A stretch of DNA of 64,000 nucleotides from Flaveria trinervia (Eukaryota > Streptophyta > Magnoliopsida > Asterales > Asteraceae), in NCBI GenBank assembly GCA_025506515.1, contig CM046457.1, positions 38,822,231-38,886,230 of the forward strand, in the 5' to 3' direction. A program made the translations under genes and the position numbers. The notes beneath the pieces are model-generated. The model was given only the letters and a program-made list of their open reading frames with translations. It was not told the origin of the DNA and searched no databases. This document shows, one piece after another, positions 34,673-46,710 of this stretch; positions within the stretch are counted from its first letter, which is position 1, and every line of letters starts with the position of its first letter.

Positions 34673-35271
34673 TGTTGGAGCATATATAGTCATATATAGT
34701 GTGTCCGTCGCTTGTCGAGTAGTCTAGGCTTAATGTTATACACCTGATATGTTGTAAACACATGAAACTGGGTCATTCACAGGAGCATATGCGAATGAGA
34801 CTCAGTCGTACGACTGAGCCATGCTAATGGACCAGCCGTGTGACTGAGAGATGCGATTGGGACATTCATAAGACTGAATCATAAGTGTGGTCCAGTCGTA
34901 CGATTGAACCATACGCATGGTCCAGTCGTACGATTGAACCATACGCATGGTCCACTCGCACGAATGGGCCCAATCGCATCTAATATGGGCCGAGGCCTAT
35001 ATATATACCAGTTTCAATGTGTAGAAGTAGAGGAGGGAGAGAAAGTCTGCCCGGAGCCTAGGGCTGTCGGATGAGAGGGGAGATCATGCTCGATCTTCCC
35101 CTTGCCAAGAGTCTTGATTCTTATGTTGTAACGAGCTTGTAATCGTTAGGTTTTATCAATGAAACCATTCAATTATAGTTCGTATTATTGTTTGACTTTT
35201 GGTTTGATGTTTATCCTTCCGTCAAGAACATGCTCGGATGTTTATCGATCCTGAGAAAAACCGACTTCACA
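34673..35271 (+). repeat. NA 5' LTR
   Basis: TGTTGGAGCA ... GACTTCACA. Holds the perfect 18-bp palindrome CTCAGTCGTACGACTGAG (34801-34818) and further CAGTCGTACGATTG units, then a TATATATATACC box near 34998-35008, about 17 bases after the last unit. Confidence 0.93.
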
Positions 35272-35273
35272 AT

Positions 35274-35286
35274 TGGTATCAGAGCC
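35274..35286 (+). other. NA primer binding site
   Basis: TGGTATCAGAGCC two bases after the LTR, exact initiator-Met type. Confidence 0.9.
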
Positions 35287-35559
35287 GGTTACTGCTGGAA
35301 TGATCTAACAATCATTCCAGCAACCCGAGCTCTTGATTTCTGGATTGAATTTCAGATCTTGACGTTAAACCCACTTCGTGTTCTTCGTGTTTTGCTCTGA
35401 TCTTGTTACGTGTGTTGCTTCTATGTTGAAATCGAATTCGAAACCACGTTCCTGTCACCCTTTCGAATCTGATGATGTCTACTTTGTTTTGGTTCATGTT
35501 GAATTCGTCAGATTAGGGTTTTGGGCAGCCCTGACGGCTGCAGATCTGAAAATCTACAT

Positions 35560-35790
35560 GCAGACCCGTTCATGCGACTGGGCCATGCGACTGGACCATT
35601 CGTACGACTGGGCCATGCGAATGGACCATTCGTACGACTGGGCCATGCGAATGAGCCATTCGTACGACTGGACCATGCGAATGAGCCATTCGTACGACTA
35701 GACCAGTCGTATGTTCAGTCGTGCGACTGGACTAGTCGTATGTTCAATCGCATGAATGGGCCATCCGCATTGACTCATTCGCATTTGCTC
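35560..35790 (+). repeat. NA internal palindrome array
   Basis: Tandem units of about 29 bp alternating CCATTCGTACGACTG and GGACCATGCGAATG, then CAGTCGTGCGACTG and AGTCGTATG variants. The same words occur in the NA LTRs and E1. Confidence 0.88.
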
Positions 35791-36567
35791 CAGACCAAAA
35801 AAAAGAGTCTGGAACAGCTTCTTGCACGGATTTGAAGATGAGCAAAGCATATTCACCCAGAGGTTCGTTTGTCAATAAGTTCGATGTGTACCCCATTATT
35901 CGTCAGATTTCCAGAATAGGTGAATGTAATTGGAACACGAAAGAGAGAAGAGAAGATGTCAGCAGTTGGTGCTGATTTTGTGGGGTAGTCAGGAGCATCT
36001 GACTACTTATGGGCCAATCAAGTTATATTTATCCGCACAAAATGGATTCTACTTCTTAGGGGGAATCCTTGTATATAGAAAGTGAAGACGCAATTAGAAA
36101 GTGATGATGTGAACCGGTTTCCGATGATGAATCTTCGTGCATGCTGATTTGGTTGATATTGTCAGCTGTGGATTGGAACCTTCAACCTTTTGCCCAATAC
36201 ACCGTGTCAAGAGGCAAGGAGAGCACAATGTCTATATATGGGATATGCTGAATGTGAGGGGGTTTTCTGCAGGTGGTGATGTTAATCAGGTTAGCCTGTG
36301 TGAAGATTGAAGCAATGGAAAACTATTCGTATCATTATCTGGAAAATTCAGTCATATGGGGAATCTTGTTGCTGTGATGGTGTTCTGCAAAGTAAACGAA
36401 AGCTATTGTGCCTAAATTCATTTTCAGGGATGTGGTAGTAACCTGACGGATCGGCGACGTTGGCTAATATGGTTTTCGTTTGATTCTATTGGCAACCAGA
36501 GCAAAGATTGACTGAAGATTGTAAGAGGTGTTATCTACTATTCGCAAGCAACGTACAAGGGGGAATT
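35791..36567 (+). other. NA internal region, no gene seen
   Basis: No domain recognised on either strand; short open frames only. It ends in a polypurine tract, CAAGGGGGAATT (36556-36567), next to the LTR. Confidence 0.75.
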
Positions 36568-37166
36568 TGTTGGAGCATATATAGTCATATATAGTGTGTC
36601 CGTCGCTTGTCGAATAGTCTAGGCTTAATGTCATACACCTAATATGTTGTAAACACATGAAACTGGGTCATTCGCAGGAGCATATGCGAATGAGACTCAG
36701 TCGTACGACTGAGCCATGCTAATGGACCAGCCGTGCGACTGAGAGATGCGATTGGGACATTCATAAGACTGAACCATAAGTGTGGTCCAGTCGTACGATT
36801 GAACCATACGCATGGTCCAGTCGTACGATTGAACCATACGCATGGTCCACTCGCACGAATGGGCCCAATCGCATCTAATATGGACCGAGGCCTATATATA
36901 TACCAGTTTCAATATGTAGAAGTAGAGGAGGGAGAGAAAGTCTGCCCGGAGCCTAGGGCTGTCGGATGAGAGGGGAGATCATGCTCGATCTTCCCCTTGC
37001 CAAGAGTCTTGATTCTTATGTTGTAACGAGCTTGTAATCGTTAGGTTTTATCAATGAAACCATTCAATTATAGTTCGTATTATTGTTTGACTTTTGGTTT
37101 GATGTTTATCCTTCCGTCAAGAACATGCTCTGATGTTTATCGATCCTGAGAAAAACCGACTTCACA
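36568..37166 (+). repeat. NA 3' LTR
   Basis: 599 bp, differing from the 5' LTR at nine positions by direct comparison (eight transitions, one transversion; about 1.5 percent). This marks NA as a fairly recent insertion. Confidence 0.93.
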
Positions 37167-38392
37167 GGAAGGCCTAGGGCCGAAAAGGTGGTTCATGAAG
37201 AACCAGAAACCCCTCATTCAGAGGGCAGAGATGAGAGTTCTAACCTGAGGGCCTCAGTGAAGGAGGCAGTTGTGGAAGAAGTGCATCAAGTCATGCAGAC
37301 GATCCTACCGTTTGTGGTGACCGAAGTGATAAATGCAGTTAAAGAGGGGGAGAGAAGGGAAAGGAGTGGACCTAAGGGCAAAAGAAGACAACCCAAGACT
37401 GAGACGGTTCCGTCTCATGATTAAGAAGAGGAGGAAGAAGCAGAGCCTGCACGGGAGGCAGTACGAGGTTGTAACTACGGGGTGTTTGTGGAATGCAAGC
37501 CCCCCACTTTTGATGGAAACGACACCGCTACTGCTGTTCACCGGTGGGTGAGGGAAATGGAGATTGTACTTGATATCAATGAGTGCCGAGAGGACCAAAG
37601 GGTTAACTTCGCTACCCACTCTTTTATGGACTCAGCTCTATGCTCGTGGGACAATATTGTCCAAGCTGAAGGCGGGAGGGCCATTGGAAGAATGAGATGG
37701 TCTGAACTGAAGAAGTTGGTGATTGAGAAGTTTTGTCCTCACCGGGAAATGGACAATGTTGAAAGGTAGTTTTTGCAATTTCAGGCGGGAACGATGCCAC
37801 ACCAAGAGTCACAAAGTTCAATGAAATGGCACGTCTGATGCCGGATCAGGTGACACCTCTATCTTGGAAGATCAAGAGGTATATTCAGGGTTTGCCAGCG
37901 GACATTCGCAGGCACATGATTGCCGCCCGACCAAGCACGTTTAGGTCGGCGGTGGATTTGGCAGGAAGGTTATATGATGAAAGGAGTGTGGTGGTGGTGG
38001 CTGAAGGTAGTCAGAAGGGTGGGGGTGATAGAAACTAGAATGGGAAGAGTTTTGGTCGGGGTGGTGCCTCGATTAGTAACAAGAAGGCTCGAGTGGATGA
38101 TCGTCATGTGGCCGCATCAACTGCGGGGTTGAAAAAGTGTGGAAAGTGTGGGAAGGAGCATGGTGGCGAGTGTAAATAGGGGTTGAATGTTTGTTTCAAG
38201 TGCGGGAAGCCTTGTCATATGGCTAGAGACAGTGGAGGTATGAAGTGTTTCAACTGCTGGGGAAATGGTCATATGAGCAGGGAGTGTAAGAAGCCAAGAG
38301 TTGAGGGTTTTGGGATGAAGAAAACTAGAGGTGAAGGACCAAGGGTGAGTGCCAGAGCATTCACAATGACACAGGAGGAAGCTAGGACGGAC

Positions 38393-38880
38393 CCTGATGT
38401 CGTGTCCGGTACGTTTCTGGTGAACCAAACTTTAGCTTCTGTGCTATTTGATTATGGAGCTAGTAAGAGTTTTATTTCTGCTGCTTTCTGTGTTAAGTTG
38501 CCTGTTAGTAGTAAATGTATTGATGTGCCCTTCGATGTAGAAACTGCCATAGGTAAGTCTACCAGGATTTCCGAGATGATAGAGAACTGTGACGTGGAAC
38601 TCGAATGTCATAAGTTCCTTGTCAAACCGTTTGTGATGACCTTGGGTGGGTTCGATTTGGTTCTTTGGATGGATTGGTTAGCAGACTTCAAGGCGAACAT
38701 GTGTGTCGCAACAAGATGATTCAGCTATCAACGCCTGACGGTAATTCGGTGACGGTTTATGGTGATCGGGTGACTATGATTCCGAAGGTGATTTCAATGG
38801 TGGTGGCGGGAAAGTGTATGAGGCGTGGAAGTAGTGCCTACTTGGCCTATGTAAAGGATGTGGATACGCCAACACCATAA
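38393..38880 (+). pseudogene. E5 gypsy aspartic protease (broken)
   Basis: After the knuckle comes SGTFLVNQTLASVLF, then the active site FDYGASKSFI where E6 has FDSGASKSFI, so the Ser of the triad is Tyr. It continues with KFLVKPFVM and WMDWLADF, a frame change near 38700 and a stop TAA at 38878 where CAA (Gln) is expected. It would cleave the Gag-Pol precursor. Confidence 0.88.
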
Positions 38881-40230
38881 CTATCCGATGTACCCGTGGT
38901 GTGTGTCTTTCCAGACGTGTTCCTAGAAGATTTATCAGGAGTGCCACCTGACCGTGAGATCAAGTTCCAGATTGATCTGATACCGGGTGCACAACCTGTT
39001 GCCAAGGAACCGTATCGATTGGCCACGACAGAAATGAAAGAGTTGATGGGGCAGTTGCAAGATCTGCTTGACAAGGGGTTTATCAGACGGAGTATCTCTC
39101 CTTGGGGTGCTCCGGTCCTGTTTGTAAAGAAGAAGGACGGTAGTATGAGGATGTGTATTGACTACCATGAGCTGAATAAGTTAACAGTGAAGAACCGATA
39201 CCCCTTACTGAGAATTCATGATTTGTTTGATCAGCTCCAGGTGCCGGTTGGTTTTCAAAGATAGATCTTCGCTCTGGTTACCATCAGTTGAAGGTGAAGG
39301 AGCAAGATATCCCTAAAACAGCTTTCTGTATGCACTATGGTCATTACGAGTTTCTTGTCATGTCTTTTGGTTTGACCAACGCGCTGGCTGCTTTTATGGA
39401 TCTAATGAATCGTGTGTGTCGGCCGATGTTGGAAAAATCAGTGATTGTGTTCATTGATGATATCCTGATTTATTCGAAGAGCGAAAATGAGCATGCCGGT
39501 CACATTCGGGAGGTTCTGGAGACGTTGAGAAGGGAGAAGTTGTATGCAAAATTCTCCAAGTGCGTGTTCTGGTTGCGCGAAGTTCAGTTTTTGGGTCATG
39601 TGGTGAATCCCGATGGGATTATGGTGGACCTGGCAAAGGTGGAGGCGGTTATGCAATGGAAGTCACCGAAGACACCATCCGAGATTCGTAGCTTCATGGG
39701 TTTGGCAGGCTACTATAGAAGATTCATTCAAGACTTTTCCAAGATCGCTTCTCCACTAACCAAGTTGACCCGAAAAGATATGAAGTTCGTATGGGGTCAA
39801 GCTCAAGAGAAGGCATTCGAAGAATTGAAGGCGAGATTGACTGAAGCTCATGTTCTGTCATTACCCGATGGGAGCGAAGATCTGGTGGTTTATTCTGATG
39901 CTTCCTACTCGGGATTGGGGTGCGTGTTAATGCAGAGAGGGAAGGTTATAGCCTATGCGTCCCGACAGTTGAAGGTTCATGAGGTCAACTAACCTACTCA
40001 TGACTTGGAGCTAGTGGCCGTGGTCTTTGCACTAAAGATTTGGAGGCACTATCTTTACGGTACGAAGTGCGCCTTTTTCACTGACCACAAGAGCTTGAAG
40101 TACTTCTTCAAGAAAAAGGATCTGAACGTGAGGCAAAGGAGATGGCTGGAGCTCATACAAGACTATTATTGCGAGATCCACTACCATCCGGGCAAAGCCA
40201 ATGTGGTGGCGGATGCCCTGAGCCGAAAGG
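38881..40230 (+). pseudogene. E5 gypsy reverse transcriptase and RNase H (nearly intact)
   Basis: RT starts at [19 protein letters not shown] with [20 protein letters not shown], a one-base frame change near 39250, then [21 protein letters not shown] and the intact catalytic [10 protein letters not shown] (near 39450-39475), [11 protein letters not shown] and [13 protein letters not shown]. The RNase H part has [15 protein letters not shown], a stop at 39990 replacing Tyr, [12 protein letters not shown] and [10 protein letters not shown], ending [15 protein letters not shown] near 40223. Only two lesions are seen, making it the best preserved polymerase here. Confidence 0.93.
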
Positions 40231-41709
40231 ATAGACCTGAGCAGATTCGAGTGAAAGCATATCAGTTGATCATGACCTCTGATATGATGAAGCAAGTCAA
40301 AGAGTTTCAAGATGAGGCACTGAAAGAAGACCATCTTAACTCTGAAAGAATGAGAGGTCTGGTTGGGGAATTGGGTGAAAACACACTTGGTGTTAGAACC
40401 CGATTCGGCCGTATGTGGATTCCTCGTTTTGGGGATCTACGGGTAAAGATTATGGACGAAGCTCACAAGACTCAATACTCTATCCACCCCGGTGCCACAA
40501 AGATGTACCAAGACATGAAGAAAGATTATTGGTGGCCGGGTATGCAGCACGACGTGGTGGAGTTTGTGAGTAAGTGCCTTACTTGTTTGCAAGTGAAGGC
40601 CGAGCATCAAAAGCCGTATGGGAAGATTAAACCATTGGATATACCGGAATGGAAGTGGGAGCACATCACCATGGATTTCATTACGAAGCTGCCTTGTACT
40701 CCAAAATGTTATGATGCCATATGGGTGATTGTGGATCATTTAACGAAGAGTGCTCACTTCCTACCGATTCGCGAGACATATTCATCCGAGAGGTTGGCTG
40801 ACCTGTTCATCAAGGAGGTTGTAACTCGTCATGGTGTGCCGGTGTCCATTGTGTCTGATTGTGACACCTGGTTTACATCTAAATTCTGGAAGAAATTCCA
40901 CAACGCCATGGGGACGAGGTTACATATTAGTACGGCTTATTATCCCCAAACTGATGGTCAGTCAGAAAGGACAATTCAGACGTTGGAGGACATGCTTTGG
41001 GCATGTGTGATTGATTTTGGTGGAAGTTGGGATGACCACTTACCGTTAGCCGAATTCTCGTACAACAATAGCTATCATTCTGTATTGGCATGCCACCATA
41101 CGAGATGCTATACGGTAGGAGATGCAGAACACCCATTTGTTGGGGTGACATTGGTCAGAAAGAGTTGGGAAGTGTCGAGGTAATTGAGGCTATGACTGAG
41201 AAGCTTAAGATGATCAAGGCCTTCATGAAGGCAGCCAAATATAGACAAAAGTTGTATGCTGATAAACTACATAGACCGATTGAGTTCCAGGTGGTGACCG
41301 AGTTATGTTGAAGGTCTCACCTTGGAAGGGTATTATTCGTTTCCGAAAGCGGGGCAAGTTGAGCCCGAGGTACATAGGCCCCTTCCGAATCATTGCTCGA
41401 GTAGGAGAGGTAGCCTATAGATTAGAGTTACCCGACGAGTTAAGTGGAATTCACCCGACATTCCATGTATCTCATTTAAGAAAGTGCTTAGCCGATGAAG
41501 GCACGATTGTTCCACTGGAGGATATCGAGGTAGATGAACGGCTCAATTATATGGAGCAACCAGTGGCAATCATTGATCGAAAGGAAAAAAGGCTGAGGAA
41601 TAAAGTGGTTCCCCTTGTGCATGTGTAGTGGAAGCACAGGAAGGGATCCGAGTCTACATGGGAGACTAAAGAAGAGATGAGGCAGCTTTACCCTCAATTC
41701 TTTGAGGAA
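40231..41709 (+). pseudogene. E5 gypsy integrase with Tekay-like C-terminus (broken)
   Basis: The frame from 40005 continues: zinc-binding [19 protein letters not shown] and [12 protein letters not shown], then the catalytic core MDFITKLPC (Asp), [15 protein letters not shown] (Asp; the usual Arg residues are Cys and Trp), [13 protein letters not shown] (Glu). A frame change occurs near 41085. Then FMKAAKYRQKLYADK and, after another change, [31 protein letters not shown]. The end reads VPLVHV, a stop at 41626, WKHRKGSESTWE and LYPQFFEE, the chromodomain-like tail typical of Tekay/Del. The tail may steer integration into heterochromatin. Confidence 0.92.
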
Positions 41710-41751
41710 TAACAAGTTTCAAGGACGAAACCTATATAAGGGGGGTGGACT

Positions 41752-43968
41752 TGTAACACCCGGTTTTTTAAAGTCAAAGAAAGAAAAATTAGTAAAGAAA
41801 AGAAGGAAAAGAAATAAAACCCAAGTCTAGGGGTAAAAAGTGTCCAAAAGGACAAAATGTTTGAAAAACGGGTGTAAAAGGTGGTATGGTCGCCCATATG
41901 CCACCTAAACACTGATTTTCGGGTTTTAGAGAGAGAGAGTTGCTGGGAGCAGCAAATTCTCAGCTTTGCAGAAGAACAAGAAGAAAGAATTCGAATTCAA
42001 GGTAAGAATTCATGCTTTTATGGTGTTCTTAGCTAGTCATATCCTCGGGTTTATGCTTATGTGTGTTTGTATGTGTTCGGGTATGTTGTTGTTAGTGGGT
42101 TCTAAGCGGTTGAATTCAATTTGCAAACGAGTTTGGAGGAAGCCATACTCAAGAGCTACAAAAGTGAGTTCTAGGACCCCTCGTTTACTGGTTTTTAACT
42201 GATTTTGGGGCTGGAAATGCATGAATGTATGTTTTTATTTAACTGGGTTTGGGACCCGTATGCTTGAATGTGTGTATGATGATGGTATGATGTGATGTGT
42301 GACTATGTTCATGCTTGATGATGTATGATTGTGTTCTAAGGCTTAGAGGGTAAGATTTAAGCTTAGAACCTGATGAATGGTGCATGGAAATTGATTATGA
42401 TGTTTTAGACCCACTTTCTGCCTAAGTGTTTGGAAGTTAATGCGGAGGAAAAGGGTTAATGCGGATGAACATTGACCAATGGGTAAGTCAATGCGGATGA
42501 ACATGGACTAAGTGCAGGAAATGCGGATGAGCATTTGCCTAAGTCTGGGAAATGCGGATGAGCAAGGTAAGTCAATGCGGATGAAGTGAGTCAATGCGGA
42601 TGAGCATTGACTAAGTATAGAAATGCAGATGAGCAAAGTGAGTTAATGCGGATGAAGGAAACCAAATGCGGATGAGTTAGGCAAATGCGGATGGAAAATG
42701 CGGATGAACTATAGCCAATGCGGATGAACTATAGGAAATGCGGATGAACTGTAGGAAATGCGGATGACTATAGCAAATGCGGATGAACACTTAGAAAATT
42801 CTGAGTTTTTGGGAGAAAAAGGAGTAATGTAGGCTTTGACCTAGGAAGTTCCCGGGGTTATGAAAGTTGAATTTTGAGGTCAAAGATGGTATGTTAGGCA
42901 TGTAATGTGTTATGATTGATGGTTATGCATGATGATAATGATGTTGCCTGGTTATGCATGATGTATGTATGTATGTATGATGCCCTGCATGATGATGTAT
43001 GAATGATATGTTTATGTTCCTTGTGATGTTGTATGATTATCTTTCCTATGGTTTTACATGTTATGATAACGAATGAATGAACGAAGTATTATGTAATGTA
43101 AAGTGAAAGATAATGAAAAGGGAACATGATGAATGAATGCATGCATTAATGAATGAATGAATGTAAGAAAGGCTTGCAAGAAAGATGCACACTGGGGTTT
43201 AATCTTTGTTATTGACCATACGTATAGGATCCTTGTCGCTTGCCCTAGGTACTGGAGCCAGCTTCGTGCACAATTTTCGAGGTCAATGAAAGACCTCAGG
43301 CCCAGTTACCCGCTTTGTGCACAATGTTCGGGGTATAGCATATGGCATTGATCCAGAATGAGAGAGAAAAGATAGATGGTGAATGTACTTACCCTAGGTA
43401 CTGGAGTCAGCTTTGTGCACAATGATCGAGGTCTAAGAAAGACCTCAGGCCCAGTTACCCGCTTCGTGCACAATGTTCAGGGTAATGTACATTTCACTGG
43501 AAGTAATGATGAATGAATGAAAGTATGAACGAAAGAATGACGAAGATAATAATGATATTATCTGTATGTACGTACTATGTATGATCACGAACGAATGTAA
43601 AGTATAATATGTTTTATGAGAAAGGGTGGTTTTATGAAAGAAAAGTAAGTTTTATAAATTAGAACTCACTCAGCAACGCTGACTTTATTGCATTTTCCAG
43701 TTGGCAGGTGAGCATTGTTGAGGATGGCACGAGGCGGCTGCTCAGCTCTTTTGGATGGCATCCATTTATTTAAGGCTTTTGTGATGTAATACAACAATGT
43801 AATTTTGTAACCGACAAACGATGCATTATTTTGCAAAAGTTTTTATGATGAAATCAAATTCCATTTTTGAATGTTTCCGTTGCGAATGTTTATTTAAAAT
43901 AACTATAAATGTATGTTTTCTGTGCAATGGTTGACCAGCTGTAAGCGTCCCGGAAAAGGGGCCTTACA
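41752..43968 (+). repeat. E5 3' LTR
   Basis: Preceded by a purine tract, ATAAGGGGGGTGGACT (41736-41751). TGTAACACCC ... GGGGCCTTACA. Same blocks as the 5' LTR; 71 bp shorter through small deletions, for example near 43180. Confidence 0.93.
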
Positions 43969-43973
43969 CGTAC

Positions 43974-44556
43974 GTACACAGATAATATCATTATTATCTT
44001 CATCATTCGTTCATTAACTTTCGTTCATTCATTACATCTTTTCTTTCCATCAAAACCATGAACTTTACCCTTCCATCATGCATAAAGCTGGTACTGGGCC
44101 GAAGCCTATCATTGACCTTCTGTCATGGTGCATAGCACCCTGGCCGCAGTACCGAAGGTAAGGTTCAGGTGTACCATTGTCATGTGCTATACCTTCCATC
44201 ATGCATAAAGCTGGTACTGGGTCGAAGCCTATCATAGACCTTCCGTCATGGTGCACATCATACTGGCCGTAGTACCGAAGGTAAGCAACAATGGTTCCAT
44301 ACAAATGGTAAATCACAAAGAATGACCCTGACGTGCATCCTTCTAGGGCAACTAACCCGCACGCCGTTGGGCTAACACCCTACATTGGGGCGTGTCCCAA
44401 CATACAAGGCTTGCAAGACTTTTTTTACTTTCGTTCGCTTATTAATACATGCATTCATTCGTCTTGTTACTCTTTCATTATCTTTGACATTACGTTACAT
44501 AATACTTTCATTTCATTCATCCATGCCCAACATAACCTTTATGGCCTCAAAAGTCA
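43974..44556 (-). repeat. E3 LTR, part 2, ending at CCTCAAAAGTCA
   Basis: Continues E3 LTR after E5 (GTACACAGATAATATC). It contains two copies of a GCATAAAGCTGGTACTGGGC block. It stops at ...CCTCAAAAGTCA, after which E6 protease starts. In E5 the homologous LTR continues past this point. Confidence 0.82.
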
Positions 44557-46360
44557 CACACAACCGGTATATTAGACAGTTGTGGTGTTCGTGTTTCTAC
44601 ATCCTTTACATAGGCAAGTAGAAACTACATCCACGCCTCATGCACTTTCCCGCCACCGCCATTGAGATTACTTTCAGGATCGTCGTGACCCGATCCCCAT
44701 AAATGGTCACCTTACTCCCGTTAGGCGCTGTCAGTTGAATCATCTTCTTGCGACACACAATGTTCGCCTCATAATCCGCTAACCAATCCATTCCAAGAGC
44801 CACATCAAAACCACCTAAGGCCATCACGAATGGTGTAACCAAAAATTTGTGACCTTCTAATTCCATGTCACAACCCTCTATCATCTTAGAAATTCTGGTA
44901 GACTTACTTATGGTGGTTTTTACATCAAAGGGTGCATCAACAGGTCTATTACTAATAGGCAGCTTAGCACAGAAAGCAGCAGAAATAAAACTTTTACTGG
45001 CACCCGAATCGAATAACACAGAAGCTAAAGTTTGGTTCACTAGAAACGTACCGGACACAACGTCGGGGTCCGTCCTTGCCTCCTCCTGTGCATAGTGAAT
45101 GCTTTGGTGCTCGCCCTTGGTCCTTCTCCCCTAGTCTTCTTCAACCCAGAACCTTCAGCCCTCGGCTTCTTACAATCTCTACTCATGTGACCCTCTGCAC
45201 CACAATTAAAAACATTTACCCGCACGACAGTCCTTTTCTATGTGTCCCATCCTCCCACACTTGAAGCACAAGTTTGATCCCAGCCTACATTCTCCAGCAT
45301 GCTCCTTCCCACATCTATGACACTTCTTCAAACCCGCACCCGATGTGACCACACGACGGTCGTCTCCCTGTGCCTTCTTGTTACTTTTTGGGGCACTACC
45401 TTGACCAAACCTCTTCCATTCCAGTTTCGATCACTACCACCTTTCTTGCTCCCCTCAGTCACCACCACCGTTCTCTCATCATACAGCCTCCCTGCCAAAT
45501 CTACCGCTGACCTGAACGTGCTCGGTCGAGCAGCAATCATGTGCCTGCGAATATCCGCCGGCAAACCTTGAATGTACCTCTTAATCTTCCGTGACAGAGG
45601 CTTTGCCTGATCTGGCCAGACGTGCCATCTCGTTAAACTTGGTGGTGTACTACTGATGTGTCATGGTTCCCACCTCCAGCTACAGGAACTCTCTCTCAAC
45701 TCTGTCCATTTCTCTATGAGGACAGAACTTTTCAATCACCAAATTCTTCAGTTTGGACCATCTCATCCGCCCAATTGCCCGACTACCCTCAGCTTGAACT
45801 ATATTGTCCCACCAACACAGAGCCGAAACCACAAAAGAGTGGGCAACAAATTTCACTTTCTGATCCTCCTGGCACTCGCTGATGTTCAAGACGGCTTCCA
45901 TTTCTCTCACCCACCGGTGACCAGCAGCTGTAGTGCAGTTACCATCAAAAGTAGGGGGCTTGCATCGTGGAAACGCTCTGTAATTATAGGCTCATGCAAC
46001 CTCCGGTGCAGGCTCTTCTTCTTCCTCTTCTTCTTCATCATCAGACAGACTCGTCTTAGTCTCAGGTTATCTTCTTTCGCCCGTAGGTCTACTTCTTTCC
46101 TTCCTTTCTTCTTCCCGTACGGCTTTAATCACCTCAGTCACTACAGACGGTAAGATTGTCTGCATGACCTGATGCACCTCTTCAATCACAGCCTCTTTCA
46201 CCGAGGCCCTTAAGTTTGCACTCTCATCACCACCCTCCGGGTGAGGGGTCTCTGGTTCTATATGAACCACCTTTTCAACTCTAGGTCTTCCTCTTGTAAC
46301 CTGTGGTTTAGCACCATGACCTCCACCACGTGAAGCTTTCGAAGATCTACCGCCGGCCAT
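44557..46360 (-). pseudogene. E6 gypsy gag and protease (broken)
   Basis: Gag starts at the ATG 46360 (MAGGRSSKASRGG) with a Glu-rich N part and the core MREMEAVLNISEC and ALCWWDN (45680-45910), then MPADIRRHM, FRSAVDLAGRLYDER (45328-45564) and the knuckle CGAEGHMSRDCKK (near 45190). Protease (44606-45058) keeps the intact FDSGASKSFI, GMDWLADYEAN and VTIYGDRV. The start of the RT linker decays near 44557. Frame changes near 45070, 45590 and 45930 break gag. Confidence 0.87.
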
Positions 46361-46710
46361 CCACACACACACTGAAAGATTCAAACACCAACACGGTCAT
46401 TCAAGGGAACAACTTAGTTTATGTCAAGTATCGTAAGTCCCTAATTACAGTGGCCAGTTGTGATTAGCCACTTACTTTACTCTTCATACCCCAAGCATTA
46501 CCTATCCTGACTACATCAGTATTTAAATCTACAAATAACACATAACCACATAACATGCGCACATAATACCGGTTAACATTACGAAAATACCTGATGGCAC
46601 GCAGCTACTCAGACTGACATCCTTTCCCTTTCCATCCCATTTTCAGTTTAAGTTTAGGTTTATTTTGAAAATTTACCCGTCTCACTTAAACTTTGGCTCT
46701 GATACCATTT
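46361..46710 (-). other. E6 leader and primer binding site
   Basis: No gene. The primer site on the minus strand, TGGTATCAGAGCC (46695-46707), is exact and 3 bases from the LTR. Confidence 0.88.

Larger units (their letters stand above)
34673..37166 (+). mobile_element. NA: non-autonomous LTR element with E1-type arrays
   Basis: Two 599-bp LTRs flank 1296 bp of internal DNA without gag or pol. Target duplication GGAAG at 34668-34672 and 37167-37171. The primer site and polypurine tract are intact, so it could be copied only by proteins of another element. Its palindrome words match E1, suggesting an E1-family helper. Confidence 0.9.
34599..38392 (+). pseudogene. E5 gypsy gag, split by NA (broken)
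   Basis: The ATG at 34599 starts MAGGRSSKASRGG. NA interrupts after 25 codons and the gene resumes at 37172. The first part is Glu/Arg-rich. The retrotransposon Gag core follows (VRWREMEIVL-like, MDSALCSWDN, KLVIEKFCPHREMD; 37482-37769), then YIQGLPADIRRHM and FRSAVDLAGRLYDE (37826-38038). Zinc region: CGKCGKEHGGEC, CFKCGKPCHMARDS (last Cys lost) and an intact CFNCWGNGHMSREC (near 38246-38290). In-frame stops at 37421, 37768, 38038 and 38178 and a frame change near 37800 break it. Confidence 0.88.
31959..43968 (+). mobile_element. E5: Tekay/Del-like Ty3/gypsy retrotransposon
   Basis: LTRs of 2288 and 2217 bp flank gag, protease, RT, RNase H, integrase in gypsy order. It is inserted in the E3 LTR. 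Flanks CATAT (31954-31958) and CGTAC (43969-43973) fit one target duplication CATAC, as E6 shows for the empty site (47103-47107), each copy having one later transition. NA interrupts gag. Confidence 0.93.
22309..44556 (-). mobile_element. E3: truncated Tekay/Del-like gypsy, split by E4 and E5
   Basis: Minus-strand remnant of a Ty3/gypsy element. Protease and gag lie at 22309-23974, the leader and primer site to 24321 (interrupted by E4), then LTR sequence at 31564-31958 and 43974-44556 (interrupted by E5). RT, RNase H, integrase and the 3' LTR are missing on the left, where it abuts the E1 3' LTR. Homology to the intact domains of E5 assigns the family. Confidence 0.8.

Noticed and set aside
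35188..35835. Open frames in and after the NA 5' LTR
   Set aside because: They run through LTR, primer site and tandem repeats; the peptides are translated repeats without a domain.
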